DNA from: Takakia lepidozioides
Taxonomy: Eukaryota > Streptophyta > Takakiopsida > Takakiales > Takakiaceae
Reading direction: 5' to 3'
Assembly: GCA_030704615.1 (NCBI GenBank)
Contig: CM060731.1
Location: 8,620,001 to 8,684,000, forward strand
DNA length: 64,000 bases
In this document: positions 46,286 through 56,692 of the stretch, piece after piece
How positions within the stretch are numbered: the first letter of the stretch is position 1
Layout: every line of letters starts with the position of its first letter
Position numbers and translations under genes: made by a program
Notes under the pieces: generated by a model
What the model was told of the DNA's origin: nothing
Databases searched by the model: none
What the model saw: only the letters and a program-made list of their open reading frames with translations

Positions 46286-46890
46286 CTTCTATTGCGCTGC
46301 TGTGTAATAAGTTTTGGGGCTCTAGTAAAGCAAGCCCCACCTTGTCTCAATTTTTGTTTCATTTGGATTCTGTCATTTGTGTTTATAGCACATTCTTCTC
46401 AAGCCATGTGTTTAAATTTTTCCCAAAGTGCTCGTTGGGCTGTAGGTATTGTATCATTCTTAGCCACAAGTTGTACAGCTCTCTCTTTCCCTCCCCCCTC
46501 AATGCCACTTTTTTACTTGTAGCTAAACACATCCCCAATGGAACGTAACTTATGGTGTCACTTCACCACAAGGGCTACTCCTTCCAGCTGAAAGGTGTCC
46601 ACACCTTCATGACCCACCAGACCGTGGTTTGAACCCACAACCACATCCAACGTGGTATGTGCCCAATACCACTGGGCTACATGCTGGTTGGCTAGAATAC
46701 GTACCAATGGTGTACAGTAAGGTATGGCATGCTAAAATTGAAGAGCAGATTCAAGAAGGATAAGTTGTGCTGATCTAGGAAGTCTCCACCTACAGGTATG
46801 AGTTCTTTAGCTTTTCATTCTCTTGGGACCACAACCCTTTTTTTAATTGGAAGTGTGATAGAGGCTTTTAGTTTTCTGTTGCAATTCATG
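46286..46890 (+). repeat. 450-bp dispersed repeat, copy 2, split by a SINE
   Basis: Matches 37877-38332 from CTTCTATTGCGCTGC to TTGCAATTCATGAACACC. It has a short internal deletion near 46460 and an insertion at about 46529-46690. Confidence 0.88.
46529..46690 (-). mobile_element. tRNA-derived SINE inserted in repeat copy 2
   Basis: On the minus strand it carries TAGCCCAGTGGT and GGGTTCAAACCAC, as in the copy at 27835, plus the same body text. The uninterrupted repeat at 38130 shows the empty site. Short GCTA flanks lie on both sides. Confidence 0.8.
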
Positions 46891-46929
46891 AACACCATAT
46901 GTTGGTTCCAGTGTTGTGCAAGTTCTGCC

Positions 46930-47110
46930 TTTTTAAGGAACCCGCGGGGTCCGGGTACGGGTATTTTCTTGGAGCCTAGTCCGGATCCGGGTTTTTGAAA
47001 TTTGGAAAATCCGGGTCCGGGTTCGGGTCCGGGTTTCTCAACACTGTCTCGGGTCAGGGTCTGGGTAGTTGTTGGAAAATATTAGTGGGTTCGGATCCGG
47101 GTCCTAGTTA
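46930..47110. repeat. CCGGGT low-complexity tract
   Basis: Repeated GGTCCGGGT/CCGGGTTCGGGT motifs (46940-46960, 46980-47040, 47085-47102). A matching tract on the other side is at 47515-47770, with a SINE between. Confidence 0.7.
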
Positions 47111-47344
47111 ATTTATTAAATAAATTAGAAAAATAATATTAATTAGGGATAAAATTATTTTTGGTTGAAATAAAATTTAATCTTAATAATGAATTCTATT
47201 TCAGGACACATTCCTTCAAAAAATACCATGAATATGTATTGCTCATTTGACATAAGAATTAAAATAGAAATTGAGTTCCATTCTTCACTACAGCATAGAT
47301 GTGTTGGAGCCAACCTCATAATAATAATACAGGACGCCTCCTTG

Positions 47345-47460
47345 GGGAGATATAAATTATGGTGTCACTGGACCCGCAGTGCACAACTTTGTGACACTAA
47401 TCAGTGGATTGAACCCACAACCACTTCATGTGGTTACAACTTGGTGGGGGCTGGCAGGCT
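47345..47460 (-). mobile_element. Diverged SINE, third copy
   Basis: The minus strand has GTGGTTGTGGGTTCAATCCA (B box) and GTGACACCATAATTTATA, matching the ends of the other SINE copies. The A-box end is poorly conserved. Confidence 0.55.
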
Positions 47461-47514
47461 GCTGCAGCGGCCTATTGCTCGACACATTACACATATAAGC
47501 ATGCCCCTCCTGAA

Positions 47515-48180
47515 ATTAAGACCCGGACCCTGACCCGCTGACCCGCTACACTTCCCCGCGGGTAGCGGGTTTACCGGATTCTGGACCGAGCAGGCGGGTC
47601 TGGGTTCGGTGCCTGGTTCATTCTAGCCTCGTCCACACAAAAGATGAGAAATATGAAAAAAGAAGAGGCCAGCAGGAGCATTATCACACATGCCAACCAT
47701 GGAGAAACCGGGTCAGGGTCCGGGTGCGGGTAACCCCATCCTAACCCGCAGGGTACCCGGGGTCAAAACCCGGATCCGCACAACAGTGGTTGGTTCCTAG
47801 CATTGGATGCGTCTCATCTCGCTATGGACAAAGTACCAAGTTCAAGCAGGATGGGCAGCGATTTCTTGAGATGGATAGCTCTCAGAAACAAGTAAACGAA
47901 CCTTGCTGTACTTGTGCCTCTGTCAACTGCATCGTTGACAAGCATTCACATTTAACTACATGCATGCAAATGAAAGCACAAGCTTTCCCATTTAATCTGC
48001 AAGTTACACACGCTACAACAATGGGCTTGCAAGTACTTTTAAACTGTACGTTTTACCATCTTACCTCTCTGCCTATTCCTCCAGACGTGCATAGAGGAGA
48101 GTACTTAGTCTTTGCAAAATAGGTCTTGGTACATTTGTCAATGACCTACCCTTTCTTCCAAATGGAGGAATGAGAGAGAT
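47515..48180. other. CCGGGT low-complexity tract, then unassigned DNA
   Basis: 47515-47600 and 47700-47780 contain ACCCG/CGGGT motifs like 46930-47110. From 47790 on no gene is recognised; a 110-codon frame at 47790-48122 has no known motif. Confidence 0.4.
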
Positions 48181-48181
48181 G

Positions 48182-48197
48182 AAAAAGCCTTACAAAA
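48182..48197 (-). terminator. Pol III terminator T-runs
   Basis: TTTT and TTTTT on the minus strand within 27 bases after the tRNA-Val 3' end. Confidence 0.7.
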
Positions 48198-48207
48198 GTA
48201 GTGCGAA

Positions 48208-48281
48208 TGTCTGAGCCCGGGTTCGAACCGGGGACCTCTAGTGTGTGAGACTAGCGTGATGACCAACTACACCACCCAGAC
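48208..48281 (-). tRNA. tRNA-Val (anticodon CAC)
   Basis: Complete cloverleaf on the minus strand: acceptor GTCTGGG pairing with CTCAGAC, anticodon stem CTAGT/ACTAG with loop CTCACAC (anticodon CAC), T arm CCCCGGTTCGAACCCGGG. Discriminator A. Internal A and B boxes are intact and a T-run terminator follows. It decodes the GUG codon. Confidence 0.95.
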
Positions 48282-49192
48282 TTGATGCCAACTCTCTTCG
48301 ACGTTTCCTATTTGACTAAAGAAAAAATAGAGAGTGTGCAGGAAAGTCAGAATGAAGCTTTGTAGACAGGCAAGTGACCTTGGGACGAATACATTAGCTG
48401 GGGCTCTCCATTGTAGGAACAGAAAAGAAGAAGAGGGTCCAATTTGATCCTGGCTACCAGCGCTGTGAATGGAATGGCAGTACCCAGGGCCCTGTTTTCT
48501 CTTTGCGGTGATTGAAGGGCGGGAGGCCTCACTGATGCAACAGATTAACGGGCCAGGCTGTGGAGGTGAATTGGGCTGGTACATCCAGCTGGTAATGCCA
48601 GAAGCGGGAGCTTGTACGTGATGGCTACGACGGCTCCCCAGTCTCGGGGGAGATCGAAAAAAGGTGGGTGTTGACACTTGACTCTGCTGATTGTTTGGGA
48701 CTTTGAGCTGTGTGGATCGCAGCGATGCAGGTTACTCATTATGGTCATACAAGGCTGTAATCGACACCTTTGTCCATGGGATGCACCAGAACAGATTTCT
48801 TGTTCATGTCATAGACCTGTGAGAGGAAGAGAGAGAGTGAGAGAGAGATGTGGCTTGTATGCGGGCTTGGCTCCCGTTGTGAAAGTACCCACCAAGTTTT
48901 TCCTCAAGGTTACATTACTGCTGCAGCAATTCTGAGTGAATTGTGGAGTTTCTACACAACAGCGTATTAAACGTAGCCCCATAACGCACAGCCAACGAAA
49001 ATCCAGTTACAAGGGATTGACTAGGGCTGGTAGCATCATCATGGTAGAGAACTCTATGTTGATTGCACCTCTGCTCTCATATTCTTGCAGTTCTGGCACA
49101 CAGGACAAACCTTTGGCACAGACCGGCTCTGGCAGGAATTCTTCAGAGATCCTTCGCATGGTTGGACATCAGCTTTGAGAAGGTGAGGCTTT
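48282..49192. other. No gene recognised
   Basis: Includes an (AGAG)n stretch at 48820-48850. Frames at 48267-48677 (-) and 48678-48935 (+) show no known motif. Confidence 0.4.
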
Positions 49193-49379
49193 GTTGGCTC
49201 TGTCCCGCAAGGGATAGAGGCATTGTGGAGACATCTTGCCTAGGGGGAGAACTAGGCTTACCCATTAAGCCTAGTCTATGGAGGGTTGATGGGCATGATT
49301 CATGAAGCCCTGGAAAAAGTATAAAACAACAACCCTAAAATCACTGAAGGACGTAGACGTAGCCTCTTGTGGCGGAGCC
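49193..49379 (+). repeat. MITE-like repeat, copy 1 (187 bp)
   Basis: Starts TTGGCTCTGTCCC and ends TGGCGGAGCC, so the termini GGCTCTG and CGGAGCC form a short imperfect inverted repeat. It includes a CTAGGCTTA...TAAGCCTAG hairpin. Nearly identical to 55429-55616. Confidence 0.75.
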
Positions 49380-49945
49380 GCTTGTTTTGATCGCCCACAA
49401 TACAGATTTGAACTTGGATGTTGTGATTCTCAGCAAGTTAGTTTGAGCTGTTAGTTTGAAATGCGAGAGATAAATCGCAGTCGAGATGTTGCCCAACAAG
49501 ACACTGTCAAGACTGAGCTGGGATGCTTGACATCTTCCGCCCTGGAGCTGTCTGTCTCTGTTGGACTGGCAGACTCGATCTCCATACAACAGATCTGAAT
49601 TTTACGGGAATTATGTAGAGAAGTTGCAGTGCTCAGTCATTCGTGAACTCAAAGGTCTGTAAACGTTCCACTGGTGCATTGACTTAGAGGGCAATGAGGG
49701 GGTTGTACTCCCTCCCCGATTGTATTGCTGAACTTACAGAGTTGGGGACATTGCGCTTTCGTGCTTAGTAAGATCCACCATGGTGCATCCGTTAGCGAGA
49801 GAGAGAATTGAATAAGTTACTGGTGAGCGTGGTGAGAACGTGGCTCATGGTGTCACATGTGATGCATTCAGCAATGGAATGATACTTTATTATATGAAAA
49901 ATCAAAGACTCATCTTAGAGGTAATTCAGTGTCCACCCTGATAGT
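49380..49945. other. No gene recognised
   Basis: Unremarkable intergenic DNA between the MITE-like repeat and the LINE relic. Confidence 0.35.
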
Positions 49946-50400
49946 TCATCCGGTATGGATGTGCTCATGAATAGACCAAATGGAACAAGACAAAGCATCA
50001 AACAAGGAGGAGAGAGGGTCCATCAGATCCCACCTGAGCAGCCCGAAAACAACTATATTGCTCGAGGGGTTGTGAGAGTCTGGTTGTGTATCGGAATAGA
50101 CTAAAGTATTTCCCAAGGATCTCGTTATAAAGGACAGGAAAGAAGAAATGTTCAAGATTCGCTTTCCATTCACATTCCCTGCTGTTGTGGACGGCGCAAG
50201 CAAGGCACAGGCGGTCCTCACGCTGCAGGTGCCGGTCTCTGTCTGCAGACTCTGGAAGCCCACACTGAACCTTCCCAAAGAAAGGAAGGAGAACTGCATC
50301 TTACTACAGGTTTTTCGTGCGGGATTCACACAAGCGAGCTCTGAGGCAGTAAAAGCTCTGGACCGAAGACACAAGTAGTGTGCAGAGCATCTCCGCACGA
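49946..50400 (-). pseudogene. LINE C-terminal relic (third family)
   Basis: The minus-strand text DRDRHLQREDRLCLACAVHN, then HFFLPVLYNEILGKYFSLFR, follows the pattern seen after the RT of many LINEs (R-x-C-L-x-C, then a CP-Y-x-x-I-R-x-x-Y motif). It differs from families A and B. Stops interrupt it. Moderate confidence because only the tail domain is present. Confidence 0.45.
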
Positions 50401-50689
50401 TGGTGAGCACCGGCAAGTTTAGTGGTGAATAGTAGCTACATTCACACTTTGTATGTTGATTGATTCTAAACTGTGTTGGGAGTAATAATAGATCCGTGCT
50501 TGCAGCATCATGTAAGAAAGCATAGCCTTGTCAACTTGCATGTTACTATCTGATATTGAACTCACCGCTCCATCTCGCAAATGCTGTTCGAGAATGACGT
50601 GAGTACGGGACTGAAAAGTATGATCTTGGAGAGTTTCTTAGAGACAAATTTGCCGATACCATTGCAGCTGTTCTTCTTGTTAGGCTGCC

Positions 50690-50755
50690 AAAATAAAACA
50701 GGGTGAAATGTGTTGAAGATGGTGCTTTCATTAGCAGTGCCTGATTTTATCAATC
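50690..50755 (+). repeat. Dispersed repeat R2, short diverged copy
   Basis: AACAGGGTGAAATGTGTTGAAGATGGTGC and following text match (in opposite orientation) 44340-44395. Confidence 0.6.
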
Positions 50756-50784
50756 AGCTCACACTGCACTTAATGTTGTTGGTT

Positions 50785-51015
50785 TTACCAGTAATCCCCA
50801 CATGAAAAGACCCCATCTTGGAAATGGTGAAAGCTGTAAGCATCCCGAACAATAACTTCTCGCTCAACAATCTTTGGGATGAACTTGGCGGCCGTGTGGC
50901 AGTCACCGACCTGAAGGTTCTTGTTCGAATAGGCGTCCCAGGGATGTGCTGATGAGCCCAAAAGCAATGGCCAGTTTCTCACTGCGGTCGCCAAGAGAAG
51001 CTACAATGTTGACAA
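50785..51015 (-). pseudogene. DYW domain end of a PPR editing factor
   Basis: Minus strand: [13 protein letters not shown] (about 51000-50955), a frameshift, then [34 protein letters not shown], and CSCGDYW-type ending FSCGDYW with the stop at 50785. This is the C-terminal third of the cytidine-deaminase-like DYW domain (the second zinc-site cysteines C-x2-C region is altered to G-D-C-H). A relic upstream of the NLR and on the opposite strand. Confidence 0.85.
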
Positions 51016-51233
51016 ACTTTCTCCTTGTGCCAAGAGCCGTCTCAACACACAGACTTTCAGCTCCCCCTGTGCCAAAGGAGGTTTCAACCTTCTGTCCAGG
51101 GAGACATGATGTCTTTAATCTGGAGGTGCTAAAAAGCGGATGCGATAGCATAGCAGTCCATATTAGATCGTGTTGACGTATACATACGTGACGTCCGTGC
51201 TGAGGTCTTGTTGTGGGTTGAGTTGTTAAAGTT

Positions 51234-54200
51234 GTGTACTTGTGTTCACCTTCCATGGAATGCACACCACAGATTCATCAGTTATGGCCGCCCGACGGTG
51301 AGGCTTACGAGACAAGTCTGGATGTTGTGTTCTTTCATGGCCTGCAATTCGGCACCTTACGAGTGGAAGCTTGGAAGGACACTTGGGTCCAACGCGGTGA
51401 CCACACTGTTTGCTGGCCTGCACAATGGCTTCCCGAAGATCTGGATCGAAAAGTGCGAGTGTTTTCTCTCTCGTATGATGCAGCAGCACACATGGGGCCG
51501 GAGGGAGGCAACAATGAAGACGTGAGCGACATTGGCAAGAACCTTCTCGAGAGTTTTGTGAACAGGTAGTCTGCCTCCTTCTCTCAATACCCAGCTCCTC
51601 TCACTGACGCTGTTGGGTGTACATGTAGAAGGCATCAGCCATCGTTGATCCCCAGCTGGTTGGCCCCAGCTTCTAATCAGAGTGCAGATATCAGGCTTTG
51701 TGTTTGTGAAAACAACGATAACTTACATTTTGGGGGCTCAGAAATCAAGATTTTAGCTTGATGTGGAGCATCTCTTGTTCCGCAAAGTGCACATGGATAT
51801 ATTTGTGTTTTGGGATCAGCTCCAGAGATGGAAATCTATGGGATCCTCTGTCATAAGAAGGACTGCATGATATATTGTCATATGCATACTGTCATGTGTC
51901 CCAATCTCACAGTTTGCAATTTTGCAGCGGAGCATGGAATGATGGCAAACAAAACCCGATGGTTCTGGTTGGCCACAACTTTGGGGGTCTCGTGATCGAG
52001 AGTTTGATTGTGGAGGCTCACAGAAGAAAAACTCACCACGCAAAAAATGCTTTAGACAGAAAAGCCTGTCACTCTGCTGAGATCTTTCTCAGAAATCTGC
52101 AGGGTATTGCATTTTATGCAGTTCCGCATGCAGGAAGTACAAACATGGAGACTTACATCAGGACATGCTGCAGTATTTTTCGGAAACCACAGCTGAGTGG
52201 GATAATGGGAAATATCAAACCCTTCCAGTGAAAAATGGAGGAGCTCTCAATAGAATACGAAGATGTTGTGGGCACCTCCCTCAATGTCTATGCGTTCACA
52301 GAGGGCAAGCCCACTGGCAAGGTAAAATTATCAACTGTTTAGATAATGCGGGAAGGAAGGACAGTGCCTGAATGGTTGACAAGGTAGCGAAATTGAGTGG
52401 CTTAATTCAAGACGCAGACCATATGGAAGTTTGTAGGCCAACCAGCCAGATGGATGTGAGCTACCAAAAGCTCCTTGAACTCCTTCAGCTAATCCAAGGC
52501 CAGGAAGTGAGCAATCCCCCTTCCTTCTTTGCTGAACCGCATCTTTTACTGCTTCCAAGCATGTCCGAGAGTGGGGCCATGTCCAAAGACTCAGGTCCAA
52601 ACATGTTAGGCTAGAAAAATTATAGATGATTGAATTTCTGTTTTTTGCATCTCTGTCTCCATGCAGATAAACTTCTTGAGTCAGAGCTGGATTCCCGAAC
52701 TCCCTACAGAGTTGGTTGGGCTCTTGGAACGTGTCGACATAGTGAAGCGCCGACTCGAAGGGGTTGCTATAATCGGTGTAGTTGGGATGGGTGGTATCGG
52801 CAAGACAACGTTGGCAAAGGCGGTCTACCGTGATCTCGCTCGCATGAATTTTGATGCATACAGCTTCCTGCCAGACATCAGATCAAGTGGAATTTTGGAG
52901 ATGCAGAGACAGCTATTGAGGGGCATAGGTATCATATGTAACAGCATGGATGACAGTAACATTCAAAATGTGGAGCAAGTTCGGATGCTTATAGAGAAGT
53001 GTTTGAAGGATAAAAAAGTGCTCTTGGTCTTGGACGATGTTGGCACTGAGGCCCAAATGGTTGCTTTGGGTCTAAGCAAGCTGTTGAAAACTGGGAGTAA
53101 GGTAATTGTGACAAGCCGGAACTGGGGAATTCTAGACAAGTATGTGGGGGTTGATGGAAAGTATGACGTGGAGGAACTCGGCCCAGAGCAGGCCCTTGAT
53201 CTTTTTTGCATGCACGCTTCTGTAGACGGAGGAGAGCGAAAACAAAAGTTTGAAGTGATGTCAACGGAGGTCGTGGCTGCTTGTGGGGGGCTTCCATTGA
53301 GCCTAGAGGTCATGGGGGCGTTTCTTCGCACTTGTGATGATGTGGAGGAATGGAAAGAGGCACTAGACCGGCTGAGAAAGGCGCAGTCTTTGCAGGGGGA
53401 TAATGAGGATGAAAAGTTGTGGAGCCGGTTGCAAATTAGTTACGATTCCTTAGCGCAGGTGGAGCGAGATATGTTCTTGGACATTGCTTGTTTCTTTTGT
53501 GATGGTGGCTTTTTGGACCCTGGTAGGGGGATTTCACGAATGTGGTATTTACAAGGTATGCGTTCTGAAACAGCGCTCCGGATATGGAGATCCTGGTCAC
53601 CAATGCTTGGATTGGAAAACCTCCAGAATAGATCACTTGTGAAAATAGATAACATCACAGAGGTTTTCACAGACAACGTCACAAAGGTGCTCACCATGCA
53701 TGATCAGTTGCGGGACATGGGTCGGGCAATTGCAAGAAAGAATCCCGCACCTTTTGGTGACCGATTATGGGAGGTGGAGACAGCAGAAATGGCCCTTCGA
53801 GCCAAACAGGTGATGGATCACACAATTCTAATGTAGTGCTCTTGGTCGGCAAGAATTTAGTTATGTACAGCCTGATTTGTTAACTTTGATGTAAATTAGT
53901 TGGTACTGGCAGGACATCATTGAGTGGATATAATGAGTGGATCTTGCATATGAATCAATCACACATATGTAACCTATATATAATAAAGCATCTCATTTCA
54001 CACCTTAGTTCCAATTTTGTGCAGGTGGGTTTCTCTGTACAAGGCCTTTCATTGGCAGGCTCAAGAATAAAGCTTTCCACGACGTGGGGTACAATGAGCG
54101 AGTTCACAAAAATGCCCCGCCTTCGTTTGCTCAACTTGGACGGTTGCAGTCCACAAAATGTCAAGTATTGTCTCGGGAAACATTCCAATCAACTGAGTCT

Positions 54201-55080
54201 CCTCTTTCTACGTCATACAGACATAACAGATCTGCCAAAATCCTTCGGATATCTCACGATGTTACGTGTGCTTGACTTGAGTTATAATGAGAAGCTGTGG
54301 AGACTACCAGATTGCATTGGGAATCTCACATCTTTACTGGAGCTACGCCTAGGTATGTGTGCAGATCTGAAGAAACTACCGCAAACGATCTGCCGCCTCA
54401 CACTACTACAAGAGCTCAACCTATTTAGTTGTGAGCAGCTTACGGAGCTGCCCGAGCGTGTCGGGGAACTCAAGAGACTGCGAGTGCTCAACTTGGCTGG
54501 GTGTTGGCAGCTACAGAAACTGCCCGGGTCGATCTGCCGCCTCACACTACTACAAGAGCTGAACCTATTTTCTTGTTGGAGGCTTACAGAGCTGCCCGAG
54601 CATATCGGGGAACTTAAGAGACTGCGAATGCTCAACTTGGCTGGGTGTAGTGAGCTGCAGAAACTGCCCGGGTCGATCTGCCGGATCACAGTACTACAAG
54701 AGTTCGACCTATCTGGTTGTGATGGGCTTACGGAGCTGCCCGAGCATATCGGGGGACTTAAGAGCCTGCGAGTGCTCAACTTGGCTCGGTGTGGTGAGCT
54801 ACAGAAACTGCCCGGGTCGATCTGTCGCCTCACACTACTACTAAAGCTCCACCTATATGGTTGTGGGAGGCTTACCGAGCTGCCCGAGCGTACTGGGGAA
54901 ATTGAGGGGTTGCGAGTGCTCGACTTGGCTGGATGTGGTGAGCTACAGCAACTGCCCGGGTCAATCTGCCGCCTCACACTACTACAAGAGCTCATCCTAA
55001 CTCGGTGTCCAGCGGAGGTGCGAAAGGAACTTGAGGATCTTGAGGGGCTGAAAATAAGAGGTAATAGACGTTTGGTGTAG
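51234..55080 (+). CDS. Alpha/beta-hydrolase-NB-ARC-LRR immune receptor-like gene (HNL class), hydrolase part damaged
   Basis: Exons: about 51255-51565, 51928-52321, about 52374-52506, 52667-53809, 54025-55080. The first three encode a SERAC1/lipase-like alpha/beta-hydrolase: LDVVFFHGLQFG, WPAQWLPEDLDRKVRVFSLS, MVLVGHNFGGLVIE, IAFYAVPHAGS, EDVVGTSLNVYAFTEGKPTG, then DADHMEVC with the catalytic His. The nucleophile elbow reads G-H-N-F-G instead of G-H-S-x-G, and an in-frame TGA sits at 52229. Exon 4 is a full NB-ARC: GMGGIGKTT P-loop, KKVLLVLDDV Walker B, GSKVIVTSR, CGGLPLSLE, MHDQLRDMG. Exon 5 carries about 13 LRRs of the ELPE/KLPGSI type. Plant NLRs sense pathogens and trigger immunity. No TIR or coiled-coil is present. 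The 5' end is not located. Confidence 0.87.
54397..55015 (+). repeat. 144-bp in-frame LRR tandem repeat
   Basis: CTCACACTACTACAAGAGCT-like text recurs at 54397, 54541, 54685 (diverged), 54829 and 54973, that is every 144 bp (two 24-residue LRRs). Units remain very similar at DNA level (by eye), including silent sites. It codes in frame with the NLR and leaves a long open frame on the opposite strand that is only a shadow. Confidence 0.9.
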
Positions 55081-55428
55081 TAACAAAGATTGGGCAGAGA
55101 TGGAAAAAGAGGGACTTGCTTAACTTCGGCTGTAGCCACCATTCATCCAATGTCCATTTATCATCCGTTTGTCTCCATCAAGGAGCATCCTTACCTTTGT
55201 TAGCCACCGTCTGCTCTCAACCATTTTTGACTTGCCCTTCTCTCTCATGAGATCCCCACAAGTACAAATTTTTTTTCCAACACATATTCATGAGTATTTA
55301 CAGAGACCCAGGGGTCTCTGAACTCTGTACTCCAATCCCTTGACAACAGAGATAGCCACACGGATTCGTGGACATACCATGAACATATGAGATTTATGTT
55401 AAACTTGATACAAACTCCCTAATTATTT
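55081..55428. other. 3' flank of the NLR
   Basis: Presumed 3' untranslated and intergenic DNA. GGGTCTCTG occurs at 55311 beside CAGAGACCC, forming a small palindrome. No gene. Confidence 0.4.
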
Positions 55429-55616
55429 GTTGGCTCTGTCCCCCAAGGGATAGAGGCATTGTGGAAACATCTTGCCTAGGGGGAGAACTAGGCTTATCCA
55501 TTAAGCCTAGTCTATGGAGGGTTGATGGGCATGATTCATGAAAGCCGCTGAAAAAGTATAAAACAACAACCCCAAAATCATCGAAGGAAAGAGCAAGGAC
55601 CTGTTGTGGCGGAGCC
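55429..55616 (+). repeat. MITE-like repeat, copy 2 (188 bp)
   Basis: Same orientation as copy 1 at 49193-49379 and nearly identical, with small indels near 55541 and 55585. Termini TTGGCTCTG and CGGAGCCA. Confidence 0.75.
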
Positions 55617-56394
55617 ATTGTTTATTCACTGTGTGAAGGAGTTTATCATGGAGGACTTGTGACTGAAGTTAGTGATTTGTGGTTTGGATTTTGTCTCCAA
55701 TATCTTGGATTACTGACAAGTTTACTGTTCCCTTTAAAATTACAAACAAGGGCAATTCTTTCTTCTTGTTGGTATCAGTAGGTTGTGTGTCTTCCCTAGC
55801 ATGGGATGAAAGGAAGTTGGTTGAGGTTGAACGTTCCATTTTTTTGCAAAAGATGGTTGGAGCATTGGTGGTTGTAGCCTGGTCTACGGGAGGTTGTGAT
55901 TTTCATCATGGCTACTTAGCTTCCCCCTAGGAAAGTCCAAGCTCACCAAACCTCCATCACAAGCGCACGAAGGAGATCCTTTAAACTCTTAGTTGGTTGA
56001 ACCCTCCATGGATGAAAGCAGAGCTAGCTGCCATGGTAGAAGGTCAAGCATGATGTAGTGATGGCCCTAATGTCACTGTATAGAATACGTAGGGTATTGT
56101 TTGATGATGATGGAAGAGTCCAAACCAAACAATTGGTACACAAAGTATGTAAGACTGTAAGGTTGTATTTCTACGAATATGCAGGAGCCTGTGGCCCTGT
56201 AGGATTGAAATATTTCTTTGGAGGATTTTTTTTTTTTTGAAAGGGGAGGATAAAACTATATATGCGGCTGTGAATTAGATGTATGTAACTAACCATTTCA
56301 GTCGTAGAAGATAGTGGAGTTCAATCAGCATAAGGGAAGTGCTCAAGTGTTGATTTGGTCTCAAAAGAGTGTCACGATTGCAGTTTATGCTCAT
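55617..56394. other. No gene recognised
   Basis: Frames at 55679-55930 and 56058-56240 (+) read protein-like but match nothing I know. A poly-T run is at 56227-56238. Confidence 0.35.
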
Positions 56395-56692
56395 CACAGT
56401 TCTGGTCGGGAGGCTTTCGAGCTTGTAGAATGCATCAGGAAGGGGTGAAACCCAACAGAGTTATATTCACTGACATTCTGAATGCATGTGCTAGCCCCAA
56501 AACCCTGGAAAAGGACCTTGCTGATATCACCAAAGCTGGAGGGATAGTGTTGCCATTTAGTAGTCAGGGTGTAGCTGCATTGTGGTTGACAACCAGGTGC
56601 ATACATTTGTCGAAGAAAACAAATTGCACCCACAATTTGAAGAAATTCATGCTGAGCTCAAGAGTTTCTCTGCAAGGGAGGCTGGGTGCCTG
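56395..56692 (+). pseudogene. PPR/E-motif fragment
   Basis: The plus strand reads MHQEGVKPNRVIFTDILNAC and ASPKTLEKDLADITKAG. After frame damage, VHTFVEENKLHPQFEEIHAE (about 56598-56660) runs to REAG. The second part is the E motif that links PPR repeats to a DYW domain. The intervening repeats are deleted. Confidence 0.8.

Noticed and set aside
52661-53836. TIR-NB-LRR assignment for the NLR
   Set aside because: No TIR motifs occur upstream; the exons before the P-loop carry alpha/beta-hydrolase signatures instead.
54282-55142. 286-codon minus-strand open frame (Ser/Arg-rich repeats)
   Set aside because: It is the antisense shadow of the LRR exon; the plus strand shows clear LRR consensus and NLR context.
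49193-55616. The two 188-bp repeats as LTRs of an element that captured the NLR
   Set aside because: No TG...CA ends, primer-binding site, polypurine tract or flanking duplication; short inverted termini fit MITEs better.
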